Part shown: positions 20,135-28,397 of the stretch, in pieces
Numbering within the stretch: the first letter of the stretch is position 1
How the letters are laid out: every line of letters starts with the position of its first letter
Assembly (NCBI GenBank): GCA_963697345.1
Contig: CAVONS010000002.1
Coordinates: 1 to 64,000, forward strand
Length of the DNA: 64,000 bases
Direction of reading: 5' to 3'
From: Prado023 sp963697345
Lineage (GTDB): Bacteria; Actinomycetota; Actinomycetes; S36-B12; CAIYMF01
The notes under the pieces: generated by a model
What the model was told of the DNA's origin: nothing
Database searches by the model: none
Seen by the model: the letters and a program-made list of their open reading frames with translations, nothing else
Translations under genes and position numbers: made by a program

Positions 20135-23001
20135 GGCGCACCCCCGCCCACTGGTGCCTTGGGCGGGGAGGGTTCGAGGTCGTCGGCCTCGTCGGCGCTG
20201 TCGTCACTGTGGGCCCCCGACGCCAGTGACCGGGCCACTGCGCGGCCCAGCCCTCCGGCGAGCCGCGTGACGGCCGCGGCAACAAGCACAGTGAGGATCA
20301 CGTCGGGCAGCGCGGCGACGGTGGCTCCGGTCACGGTGCTGACCGCAAGGACCGAGCCGATCAGGATCGGGAGGGCTCCCCGGCGGGCCAGGGGGATGGC
20401 GCACATGAGCGCGGGGACGAGGATCGCCAGCGAAGCCTGAAGAGCGAGGTTGCTCCGCGTAGCGGGGGTCAGGCCCCCGACGAGGACGAAGGTGGCGGTG
20501 CTCAGCACCACACCACAGAGCAGGAGCAGGAGTCGGACGCCCAACGGGCCACCCGAGCCCCGGGTCGCTCGCGGCAGGAAGGCCAGGGCTCCGCCGCCGG
20601 CGGCCGCCAGCGCCAGTGCCGCGCCGGGAACCGCGCCCGGTCCGGCGAACATGGCCGTGCCGAGCACCCACGCCACCAGGACACCCAGGAAGAGGGCCAG
20701 CGCCCCGGTGGCCGGTCTCAGGTCTGAGGGCTCCGGATCGCGCTGCCGTCCCACACTTGCCAGCTGGGAGGGGTCGCCCTCGACGTGGAGCTGTGGCAGG
20801 GACCGGTCCAACCACGCGGGCAGCCACCACGTCCAGCGTGCCGCGAGCACCATCAGGCTGGGCACCAGGATGCAGCGCACGATGGTGGCGTCCACGAGCA
20901 CTGCGGTGGCCAGCCCGACACCGAACATCTTGACCACCGCGTTGTCCGGGATCACGAAGGACGTGAACACCGCCACCATGATCAGCGCAGCGGCCGTGAT
21001 CAGCTGGCCGGTGTCGGCCAGGCCACGGCGCACGGCGGTGGTGATGTCGCCGGTGCGCTGGTAGTGCTCGTTGAACGCCGTGAGCAGGAACACCTCGTAG
21101 TCCATGGACAGCCCGAAGAGGATCGCGAACATCATCATCGGGACGTAGGACTCGATCGGGACCGGTCCGTCCAGGCCGATGAGCTGGGCTCCCCACCCCC
21201 ACTGGAACACGGCCACGACCACGCCGTAGGCCGCCGAGATCGACAGCAGGTTCATCGCCGCGGCCTTCGCCGGGATGACCAGTGATCGATAGGCCACCAT
21301 CAGCAGCAGGAAGCTGAGCGTGGCCACACCCAGGATGAACGGCAGCAGCCGATCGGCGATCCGCAGGGACAGGTCGGTGCGGGCCGCGGTCACTCCGCCG
21401 ACGTAGGCAGACATGTCCTCTCCGGTGGTGAACGCCGGCAGGATCTCCGAGCGCATCCTGGTGACCAGCGCCTCCGTGTCCTTGTCCGAGGGGCCCGTCG
21501 CCGGCACTGCTCGCCAGATGACCACGCCGCCGTCGGGGCTGACGACCGGTTCCGAGACGTCGGTGATGCCCGCGGTGGCCGCCAGCTCATCGGTGATCGC
21601 CACGAGCCTGGGATCTGCGGCACGCGGGTCACCGGAACCCTCTGTGTCGTTATCGGCCGAGGACGAGTCCTGCTCGGGAATGGCGGCCGCGCGGTGCAGC
21701 TGGCCCACGATCGCCAGCGGTCCGGAGTAGCCCGGTCCGAAGGACTCCCTGATCATGTCCCCGGCCTGGTGCGCGGTGGTGTCATCGGGCAGTGCCGAGG
21801 CGTCGACCTGCTGGAACTGCATCGACAGCATGGGTGCGGCCAGGGCCAGCAGGAGGGTCGTGGCGCCGATCGCCCACGGCCAGGGGTGCCCAGTGACGAC
21901 GTTGGCCAGCCGGGCCCAGCCACCGTGGTCGAGGTGGTCATCGGAGACCTCCGCCATGACCTCCCCGGCGCTGACGGAATGCTGCGCCGACTTCGGCAGC
22001 ACCCGCAGGCCCATCAGCCCCATGAGGGCCGGGACCAGCGTGAGTGCCGCCATGAGCGCCAGTGCCACGACGATCGCCGCCGAGTACCCCAACCACGCCA
22101 GGAATGAGATGCCGGTCAGCGCCAGGCCACACACGGCAGCCAGCAGGGTCGCACCGGCGAAGACCATCCCCGCGCCTGCCGTCCCCGCCGTGCGCCCCAC
22201 GGCGTCGGGCACCTCGAAGCCACGCCGCAACAGGTTGCGGTGCCGCATGACCAGGAACAGGGCGTAGTCGATCCCGACGCCCAGGCCGAGCATCGTGCCC
22301 AGCGTGGGTGCCTCCTCGGGTATGTACACCAGCCGGCCGAGCAGGCCGATGATGGACAGGCCGATCCCCACGGCCATGAGAGCGGTGGCCAGCGGGATGG
22401 CCACGGGCCAACCTCGTCGCAGGGTGAAGAGCAGCACGATCACGGCCAGCAGCAGGCCCAGCGCCTCCGAGGCGCGGGTGTCGGTGCGCGAGATCTGCGC
22501 ACCGAGGTAGCCCCCGAGAGCCACGCGCGCGGTCGGGGACGCCTCCTTGGCTGCTCGGGTCGCCTCGGCCAGCAGCTCGTCGCCGACGGCCCGATCGCCG
22601 GCCGACTGCTCGGCCAGCAACAGCTGCAGGATGGCAGCACGCCCGTCTGCGGCCAGGAGCTCGGAACTGTCCTCGGGACCGCGCACCGCGTTGACCCCGG
22701 GCACGCCCAGGACCGCCTCGGCCACGGCGTCCAAGGTGCGTGCGCCGCTGGTGTCGACCAGACCTGCCTCGTCGGAAATCACCAGGGGGACCGGTTCGGT
22801 GGCCGACCCGGGAAAGGCCCGGTTGAGCAGGGTCTGGGCCGAGGCACTGTCGGTGCCGGCCAGGACGAAGGGATCCAGGGCGGGTGGGGGCAGTGCGCGG
22901 TCGGCGAACCGGACGCCACCGAGGAGGGCGAGCCAGAGCACGAGGATCAGGACGCCGTGCTCGGCGCACCAGCGCCCGAGTGCGTACAGCGTCCGCGTCA
23001 C
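20131..23001 (-). CDS. MMPL-family (RND superfamily) transporter
   Basis: The 956-residue integral membrane protein has the two-fold RND/MMPL layout. There is an N-terminal helix, an exterior domain (about 40-190), a block of six helices containing GVGIDYALFLVMRHR, a second exterior domain, and a second block with FGLSMDYEVFLLTAF. Both GxxxDY motifs carry the proton-relay Asp-Tyr pair. MMPL proteins export lipids, glycolipids or other hydrophobic molecules to the actinobacterial envelope using the proton gradient. A further set of helices and an acidic tail (DDSADEADDLEPSPP) extend the C-terminus. The start is GTG with AAGG just upstream. The next gene overlaps by four bases and is probably its envelope partner. 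Confidence 0.9.
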   Translation of the reverse strand: MTRTLYALGRWCAEHGVLILVLWLALLGGVRFADRALPPPALDPFVLAGTDSASAQTLLNRAFPGSATEPVPLVISDEAGLVDTSGARTLDAVAEAVLGVPGVNAVRGPEDSSELLAADGRAAILQLLLAEQSAGDRAVGDELLAEATRAAKEASPTARVALGGYLGAQISRTDTRASEALGLLLAVIVLLFTLRRGWPVAIPLATALMAVGIGLSIIGLLGRLVYIPEEAPTLGTMLGLGVGIDYALFLVMRHRNLLRRGFEVPDAVGRTAGTAGAGMVFAGATLLAAVCGLALTGISFLAWLGYSAAIVVALALMAALTLVPALMGLMGLRVLPKSAQHSVSAGEVMAEVSDDHLDHGGWARLANVVTGHPWPWAIGATTLLLALAAPMLSMQFQQVDASALPDDTTAHQAGDMIRESFGPGYSGPLAIVGQLHRAAAIPEQDSSSADNDTEGSGDPRAADPRLVAITDELAATAGITDVSEPVVSPDGGVVIWRAVPATGPSDKDTEALVTRMRSEILPAFTTGEDMSAYVGGVTAARTDLSLRIADRLLPFILGVATLSFLLLMVAYRSLVIPAKAAAMNLLSISAAYGVVVAVFQWGWGAQLIGLDGPVPIESYVPMMMFAILFGLSMDYEVFLLTAFNEHYQRTGDITTAVRRGLADTGQLITAAALIMVAVFTSFVIPDNAVVKMFGVGLATAVLVDATIVRCILVPSLMVLAARWTWWLPAWLDRSLPQLHVEGDPSQLASVGRQRDPEPSDLRPATGALALFLGVLVAWVLGTAMFAGPGAVPGAALALAAAGGGALAFLPRATRGSGGPLGVRLLLLLCGVVLSTATFVLVGGLTPATRSNLALQASLAILVPALMCAIPLARRGALPILIGSVLAVSTVTGATVAALPDVILTVLVAAAVTRLAGGLGRAVARSLASGAHSDDSADEADDLEPSPPKAPVGGGAP

Positions 23002-23101
23002 CCTTGAAGTGTCCCCCTATGCCCGGGGATCAGGCGACATGGGGCGGTTGCCCGGTACCGCCATTTGGGTGACACGTCGTGCGGTGGTTCAATTCGCCCC
23101 C

Positions 23102-23821
23102 ATGAGCACGACACCCGGTGGGGACCCGGCTCCCAGCGCAGGTGGACCCGCATACGCCCGCACCACCGGGCACTACGCCACTGTCGTGGCCGTCTTCGTG
23201 GGGCTGCTGCTCATCTCCAACATCGGGGCCACCAAGCTGATCTCGATCGGGCCGCTGATCACCGATGGTGGGGCGTTCCTGTTCCCCCTGGTGTACGTCG
23301 TCGGCGACGTCCTCTCGGAGGTCTACGGCTGGCGGGCGACACGGCGCGCGGTGCTGCTGGCATTCGGGATGTCGGCCCTGGCCGCCGGCACCTTCTGGCT
23401 CGTCCAGCAGGCGCCGCCCGCGGCCGACTGGCCCAACCAGGAGGCCTTCGAGGCCGTGCTCGGATTCGTGCCACGGATCGTGCTGGCAAGTCTTGCCGGG
23501 TTCCTCGTCGGGCAGTTGCTCAACGCGTGGGTGCTGGTCCGGATCAAGGCACGGACCCTCGAGCGGCGGCTCTGGGCCCGGCTGCTGGGCTCGACGGCGG
23601 TCGGGGAGTTCGCCGACACCCTGGTGTTCTGCACGATCGCGTTCTACGGCGTGATCACCGGGTGGACGTTCGTCAACTACGTCATCACCGGCTACGTGTA
23701 CAAGGTGGCCGTCGAGGTCCTGGTCATGCCGATCACCTACCGGGTGATCGCCGCGGTCAAGCGCCGGGAGCCGACCTACGGCGTGCCCGACGAGCCCGAG
23801 CTGGCGATCCTGCGCGCGTAG
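23102..23821 (+). CDS. Queuosine-precursor transporter (VUT family, YhhQ-like)
   Basis: The 239-residue membrane protein has about six hydrophobic helices and the family signatures LLLISNIGATKLISIGP, FLFPLVYVVGDVLSEVYGW and FADTLVFCTIAFYG. Members import queuosine precursors (preQ0/preQ1, in some species queuine). It is convergent with tgt, the enzyme that inserts the base into tRNA, and the two coding regions overlap by 46 bases, which strongly supports the assignment to queuosine salvage. No preQ1-riboswitch-like pseudoknot was recognised in the 100-base upstream region. The residues after the last helix (REPTYGVPDEPELAIL) are hydrophilic and cytoplasmic. Confidence 0.88.
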   Translation: MSTTPGGDPAPSAGGPAYARTTGHYATVVAVFVGLLLISNIGATKLISIGPLITDGGAFLFPLVYVVGDVLSEVYGWRATRRAVLLAFGMSALAAGTFWLVQQAPPAADWPNQEAFEAVLGFVPRIVLASLAGFLVGQLLNAWVLVRIKARTLERRLWARLLGSTAVGEFADTLVFCTIAFYGVITGWTFVNYVITGYVYKVAVEVLVMPITYRVIAAVKRREPTYGVPDEPELAILRA

Positions 23822-25023
23822 TAGCGACCGAGGTACTCCACCCGGAAGGCGTCGAAGTCCCCGGCGTGCAGGGCCAGGCGCATCCGATCGACGAGGTCGA
23901 CCACGAAGTGCACGTTGTGGATGGTGGCCAGCGTGTGCCCCACCATCTCGTCGGACTTGGTCAGGTGATGCAGGTAGGCACGCGTGTAGTGGGCGCAGGT
24001 GTAGCACGCACACTCCGGGTCCAACGGCTCCAGGGATCGGCGGTTCGCCGCCGTGACGATGTTGTAGCGGCCGTCGTGGGACAGGATCGCGGAGTTGCGC
24101 GCCACGCGCGAGGGCATGACGCAGTCGAAGGTGTCGGCCCCCGCGGCCACCCCGGCGAACAGGTCGTCGGGCTCACCGATCCCCAGCAGGTGGCGTGGCT
24201 TGTCCTCGGGCAGCTCCTGGCTGACCCACCCGACGATCTGCTCCAGCTGGGTCTTCTCCAGCGCCCCACCGATCCCGAACCCGTCGACGGCCAGGGTGGC
24301 AAGGTCGCGGGATGCGGCTCGGCGCAGGTCCTCGAACTGCGCGCCCTGAACCACGGCGAACAGCGCCTGGTGTGGCCGGTCGCAGCGCTGTTCGGCCAGC
24401 TGCTCGTGGGCCTCGACGCACCGTCGCGCCCAGGCCGCCGTCCGCTGCACCGAGCGCTCCTGGTAGGCCCGGGTGTTCATGAGCGTCGTGCACTCGTCGA
24501 AGGCGAACATGATGTCGGCACCCAGCTGGTGCTGGATGAGCATGCTCGACTCGGGGGTGAACCGGTGCTGGGAGCCGTTGATGTGTGAGGTGAACGACAC
24601 GCCCTCGTCGTCGACGTGGGCCAGGCGGTCCTTGCCGGGCGCGATGACGTCGTCAGCGGTGACGGTGCCTGCCTGCATCGACAGGACCTTCTTGAACCCC
24701 ACACCGAGGCTCATCACCTGGAAGCCGCCGGAGTCGGTGAACGTCGGCCCGGGCCAGTTCATGAACGCGCCGAGCCCACCGGCCTCGTCGACAAGGTCCG
24801 ATCCGGGCTGCAGGTACAGGTGGTACGCGTTGGCCAGGACGGCCTGGGCGCCCAGCGCACCGGCCGTCTCGGGCAGGACTGCCTTGAGCGTCGCCTTGGT
24901 GCCCACCGGGATGAAGGCCGGGGTCTGGATCTGCCCGTGCGGGGTCGTGATCACGCCTGTGCGCGCCAGTCCGTGCCGGGTGCCCACCTCGAAATCGAAC
25001 TCCGTCGCGGGCATGGGGGTCAT
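23776..25023 (-). CDS. tgt: tRNA-guanine transglycosylase
   Basis: The 415-residue enzyme exchanges guanine-34 of GUN-anticodon tRNAs (Asp, Asn, His, Tyr) for queuine or a precursor. Recognisable are the opening FEVGTRHGLARTGVITTPHG, TPAFIPVGTKATLK, the catalytic and base-binding FTDSGGFQVMSL, GGALEK, the nucleophile region FDCVMPSRVARN, and the zinc site CACYTCAHYTRAYLHHL. Length and order are normal. The 3' end overlaps that of the convergent queuosine-precursor transporter. No other queuosine-synthesis gene (queC/D/E/F/A/G) is in the window, so the two genes look like a salvage pair. Confidence 0.93.
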   Translation of the reverse strand: MTPMPATEFDFEVGTRHGLARTGVITTPHGQIQTPAFIPVGTKATLKAVLPETAGALGAQAVLANAYHLYLQPGSDLVDEAGGLGAFMNWPGPTFTDSGGFQVMSLGVGFKKVLSMQAGTVTADDVIAPGKDRLAHVDDEGVSFTSHINGSQHRFTPESSMLIQHQLGADIMFAFDECTTLMNTRAYQERSVQRTAAWARRCVEAHEQLAEQRCDRPHQALFAVVQGAQFEDLRRAASRDLATLAVDGFGIGGALEKTQLEQIVGWVSQELPEDKPRHLLGIGEPDDLFAGVAAGADTFDCVMPSRVARNSAILSHDGRYNIVTAANRRSLEPLDPECACYTCAHYTRAYLHHLTKSDEMVGHTLATIHNVHFVVDLVDRMRLALHAGDFDAFRVEYLGRYYARRIASSGSSGTP

Positions 25024-25080
25024 TCAACACCGTGCCGCAGGCTGGGCCGTAGGGTGAGGACATCCGATCAAGGAGGACCC

Positions 25081-25353
25081 ATGGCCAACCCGTACGCACA
25101 GCAACCGGCAGTCCCGGCTGAGGTGAACTCCAAGAAGATCCTCTGCGGCATCATGGGGATCATCTTCGGCGGCCTGGGGATCCACCGCTTCATCCTCGGT
25201 GACACCTCGGGCGGCATCTGGCGCATCCTCATCACCCTGGTGACCTGCGGCCTGGGCTCGATCATCGGGCTGATCGAGGGGATCATCTACCTCACGAAGA
25301 CCGATGCGGAGTTCTACCAGACCTACATGGTGGAGAAGAAGGCCTGGTTCTAG
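25081..25353 (+). CDS. TM2-domain small membrane protein
   Basis: The 90-residue protein starts at an ATG preceded by a strong AAGGAGG (25070-25076), the clearest ribosome-binding site in the region. A 20-residue Ala/Pro/Gln-rich head is followed by a TM2-type pair of membrane helices: ILCGIMGIIFGGLGIHRFILGD, then IWRILITLVTCGLGSIIGLIEGIIYL, and the tail FYQTYMVEKKAWF. The GxHRFxxG turn between helices is the domain's hallmark. A TAGGGT box (25050-25055) is a candidate -10. The function of bacterial TM2 proteins is not established. Methyltransferase translation starts 12 bases downstream, so the two are likely co-transcribed. Confidence 0.85.
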   Translation: MANPYAQQPAVPAEVNSKKILCGIMGIIFGGLGIHRFILGDTSGGIWRILITLVTCGLGSIIGLIEGIIYLTKTDAEFYQTYMVEKKAWF

Positions 25354-25364
25354 GGCTGCGTCCC

Positions 25365-26165
25365 GTGAGTCCGCAGGTGCCTGAGGTGTGGCACTACGGC
25401 CTGATGGCCGAGCGGTGGGGGGAGTTCCTCACCGAGGCCCCCGAGGCGCCCTTCTTCCTGCGGGAGATGGAGCGCCACGGGCAACCCGTGCTCGACCTCG
25501 GCTGTGGTGCCGGCCGGCTCCTGCTGCCGATGCTTGAGGCCGGGGTCGACGCCGACGGCTGCGACATCTCGCCGGACATGCTGGCGCAGTGCCGTCGGGC
25601 GGCCACTGCGAAGGGCCACAACCCGGCGCTGCGTGCCCAGCCGATGCACGCCCTGCAGATGCAGCGCCGCTACCGGATGATCTACATCTGCGACTCGTTC
25701 GGGCTCGGCGGCGGCCGTGACAACGACCTTGAGACCTTGCGTCGCTGCTACGACCACCTCGAGGACGGCGGGGCGCTGCTCGTGGGCATCGACGCCGAGT
25801 ACACCGAGCGGGAGGCATGGGACCAGTGGCTTCCCGAACGGCGACGGGCTTTGCCCGAGCCGTGGCCGGAGGACGGCAGGACGAGTGTCGCGGCCGACGG
25901 GAGCGAGCACGTCGCACGGTTCCGCAACACGGCTGTGGACCCGCTCGAGCAGACCTACAGCCGAGAGGTGCGCCTCGAGAAGTGGGTGGCTGGCACGCTC
26001 GTCAGCTCTGAGCAGTACCAGCTGCGCGGGGACATGTACCTCAAGAACGAGGTGGAGCTCATGCTGCGAGTCGCAGGCTTCCGTGACGTCACCGTGCGCG
26101 GCGACTACACCGATGACCCGGCGACCCCGGATCACGAGAAGCTGATCCTCACCGCGATCCGATAG
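25365..26165 (+). CDS. SAM-dependent class I methyltransferase
   Basis: The 266-residue protein has the Rossmann motif I VLDLGCGAGRLLLPML at about residues 42-57, an acidic motif II (DGCDISPDMLAQC) and the mid-sequence ICDSFGLGG. The C-terminal half (RLEKWVAGTLVSSEQYQLRG, then VELMLRVAGFRDVTVRGDY) is typical of small-molecule methyltransferases with a substrate-binding cap. The substrate cannot be inferred. The start is GTG, 12 bases after the stop of the TM2 gene. The protein has no membrane segment. Confidence 0.82.
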   Translation: MSPQVPEVWHYGLMAERWGEFLTEAPEAPFFLREMERHGQPVLDLGCGAGRLLLPMLEAGVDADGCDISPDMLAQCRRAATAKGHNPALRAQPMHALQMQRRYRMIYICDSFGLGGGRDNDLETLRRCYDHLEDGGALLVGIDAEYTEREAWDQWLPERRRALPEPWPEDGRTSVAADGSEHVARFRNTAVDPLEQTYSREVRLEKWVAGTLVSSEQYQLRGDMYLKNEVELMLRVAGFRDVTVRGDYTDDPATPDHEKLILTAIR

Positions 26166-26335
26166 GGGTCCAACGCCGCAGCCGATGTTCTGCGCCACCC
26201 GGCGCCGCGGGGGCGGGGGTGACATCCGGCCGGGGGGAGGGGAGCTGGGGCTGCTCGCGTGATGTTCACGTCGTGGTCGCGCCCCGGACGAAGCGCGGCT
26301 CACCGGCGGCCACCGGGGCCGAGCACGCTGGGCCC

Positions 26336-26863
26336 ATGACGATCCCATGGCCCACGCGAAGCTGCGCCACCGATGCCCCCCTTGCGGGGGCTGACCTCCG
26401 GGGACGTCGACTCGTCCGCGCCGGCCTTGCCGGGGCAGACCTGTCCGGCGCCCTGTTCGACGGTGCCAACCTGCGAGGCGCCGACATGACCTGCGCCTGG
26501 GCCCCGGGTGCCTCCTTCGTCGGAGCTCGCATCGTGCGGGCGGACCTGACGCGGGCTGTCCTTCGGGGAGCGGACCTGCGTTCCGCGGACCTGTCGGGGG
26601 CGACCCTGAGTCAGGTGGATCTCTGCGGGGCCAACCTCGCCGGGGCGAACCTGTTCGGTGCCGACCTCCGCGGCGCCCTCCTGATCGGGACCGACCTGCG
26701 TCGGGTGACGTTGGAGGCCGCCACGTTGCGTGGGGCCGTACTGCGGGGCGCGGACCTCACCGATGCGCGGGTCGCCACCGCCGACCTGCGCGAGGTGCAC
26801 GCCGATGCGGCGACGACCTGGCCCGAGGGTGCCGTCCGCGTATCGCTGTCCAGACTGCACTGA
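26336..26863 (+). CDS. Pentapeptide-repeat protein
   Basis: The 175-residue protein is composed almost entirely of A(D/N)LxG-type pentapeptides, for example LAGADLSGALFDGANLRGAD and LRSADLSGATLSQVDLCGAN. They begin at about residue 17 and run to about residue 160 in some 27-30 repeats, enough for a right-handed quadrilateral beta-helix of about seven coils. Family members include gyrase-protecting DNA mimics, but most have no known role, and the net charge and length here do not allow a choice. The ATG at 26336 is preferred because the upstream in-frame sequence has no repeat character. Confidence 0.82.
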   Translation: MTIPWPTRSCATDAPLAGADLRGRRLVRAGLAGADLSGALFDGANLRGADMTCAWAPGASFVGARIVRADLTRAVLRGADLRSADLSGATLSQVDLCGANLAGANLFGADLRGALLIGTDLRRVTLEAATLRGAVLRGADLTDARVATADLREVHADAATTWPEGAVRVSLSRLH

Positions 26864-26890
26864 CGGGGACCGTGGTGCCACGATGACGCC

Positions 26891-28264
26891 ATGGCCATCG
26901 CATCCCAGAACCCCGCAACAGGTGAGACGCTGAAGTCCTTCGACCCGCACACCAGTGCCGAGGTCCAGGCAGCCATCACCACCGCGCACGCCACGTTCCA
27001 GACGTGGCGGATCACGCCGTTCGCCGAACGTGCTGCGCTGATGCATCGGGCCGCTGACCTGCTCGACGAGGACGCCGAGACGATCGCGGTGATCATGACC
27101 CAGGAGATGGGCAAGACACTCAAGGCTGCCCGGGCCGAGGTCGCCAAGTGCGGCAAGGGGATGCGCTGGTACGCGGACAACGCTGAGCAGTTGCTGGCCG
27201 ATGAGCCCGTGGAACCGGCGACGGTCGGGGCCTCGAAGGCCTACGCCCGGTACGCACCGCTCGGGGTCGTCCTGGCCGTGATGCCGTGGAACTTCCCCTT
27301 GTGGCAGGTGATGCGCTTCGCGGCGCCTGCGCTGATGGCTGGCAACGTCGGTCTGCTCAAGCACGCGTCGAATGTGCCCCAGTGCGCGGTGTACCTCGAG
27401 GACATCTTCCGTCGGGCGGGCTTCCCCAAGGGGTGCTTCACGACGCTGCTGATCGGCTCCCGCGAGGTCGAGTCCGTCTTGCGCGACCCGCGTGTGCGAG
27501 CCGCGACGCTCACTGGCTCCGAGGCCGCTGGGCAATCGGTGGCCGCCATCTGCGGCGAGGAGATCATGAAGACCGTCCTCGAGCTGGGTGGTTCTGACCC
27601 CTTCATCGTGATGCCGTCCGCGGACGTGGAGCGCGCGGCCGAGGTGGCGGTCACCGCCCGATGCCAGAACAACGGACAGTCCTGCATCGCGGCCAAGCGG
27701 TTCATCGTGCATGCCGACGTCTACGACCAGTTCGCACAGGCCTTCGTCGAAAGGATGTCGGCGCTGGTCCTCGGAGACCCGATGGACGACAGCACGGACC
27801 TCGGCCCGCTGGCCACGGAACAGGGGCGGATCGACGTCGAGGTGATGGTGGCCGATGCCAGGCAGAAGGGCGCCACGATCCTGTGCGGCGGGACGGCCCC
27901 CGAGGGGCCGGGCTGGTTCTACGAGGCCACCGTGGTGTCGGACATGACCCCGGACATGGTGATGTACGCCGAGGAGGTGTTCGGGCCCGTCGCCGGCCTG
28001 TACCGCGTCGAGTCCATCGACGAGGCGATCGCGTTGGGCAACGGCACCAACTACGGGCTGGGGTCCAACGCGTGGACGACGGATCCTGATGAGCAGGACC
28101 GCTTCGTGCGCGACCTGGACTCCGGGGTCGTGACGATCAACGGAATGACCATCTCCTACAACGACATGCCCTTCGGTGGAACGAAGCGCTCAGGCTACGG
28201 TCGGGAGCTCAGCGGACACGGGATCCGGGAGTTCTGCAACATCAAGGCCGTCTGGATCGGCTGA
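26891..28264 (+). CDS. NAD(P)-dependent succinate-semialdehyde dehydrogenase-like ALDH
   Basis: The 457-residue aldehyde dehydrogenase resembles the short GabD1/Sad-type succinate-semialdehyde dehydrogenases. It opens SQNPATGETLKSFDPHT and has the cofactor-site MPWNFPLWQ, the general base Glu231 in ELGGSDPF and the nucleophile Cys265 in NNGQSCIAAKRF. EVFGPVAGLY and the C-terminal MPFGGTKRSGYGRELS are also present. It would oxidise succinate semialdehyde to succinate, linking GABA degradation or a 2-oxoglutarate-decarboxylase bypass to the TCA cycle. No GABA transaminase is adjacent, so the substrate is assigned by family only. No Shine-Dalgarno is seen and the start may be leaderless. Confidence 0.85.
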   Translation: MAIASQNPATGETLKSFDPHTSAEVQAAITTAHATFQTWRITPFAERAALMHRAADLLDEDAETIAVIMTQEMGKTLKAARAEVAKCGKGMRWYADNAEQLLADEPVEPATVGASKAYARYAPLGVVLAVMPWNFPLWQVMRFAAPALMAGNVGLLKHASNVPQCAVYLEDIFRRAGFPKGCFTTLLIGSREVESVLRDPRVRAATLTGSEAAGQSVAAICGEEIMKTVLELGGSDPFIVMPSADVERAAEVAVTARCQNNGQSCIAAKRFIVHADVYDQFAQAFVERMSALVLGDPMDDSTDLGPLATEQGRIDVEVMVADARQKGATILCGGTAPEGPGWFYEATVVSDMTPDMVMYAEEVFGPVAGLYRVESIDEAIALGNGTNYGLGSNAWTTDPDEQDRFVRDLDSGVVTINGMTISYNDMPFGGTKRSGYGRELSGHGIREFCNIKAVWIG

Positions 28265-28319
28265 TACTGGGGCATTCAGGCCCAGGATCAAGAAATCTCA
28301 AAACTTCTTCAGAACTTGT

Positions 28320-28347
28320 GCATCCGTTTGGTGGGGTGTGAGCGAAG
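28320..28347 (+). promoter_or_regulatory. Candidate SigK-type promoter of the fasciclin gene
   Basis: GCATCC (28320-28325), 16 bases, then GCGAAG (28342-28347) lies about 50 bases upstream of the fasciclin ATG. It resembles the CCATCC / CCGAAT form I recall for mycobacterial SigK. A similar GAATCC-N16-AGGAAG lies upstream of the sigma-factor gene on the minus strand (32134-32107). The matches are partial and from memory. Confidence 0.35.
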
Positions 28348-28397
28348 TACGGGTTGAGAGTCCGAACAGGTCGGGCCCACACCCCCAGGAGATCATC

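Noticed and set aside
23002..23101. A preQ1 riboswitch before the queuosine-precursor transporter
   Set aside because: No recognisable preQ1 pseudoknot or A-rich tail pattern was found in the 100-base gap.
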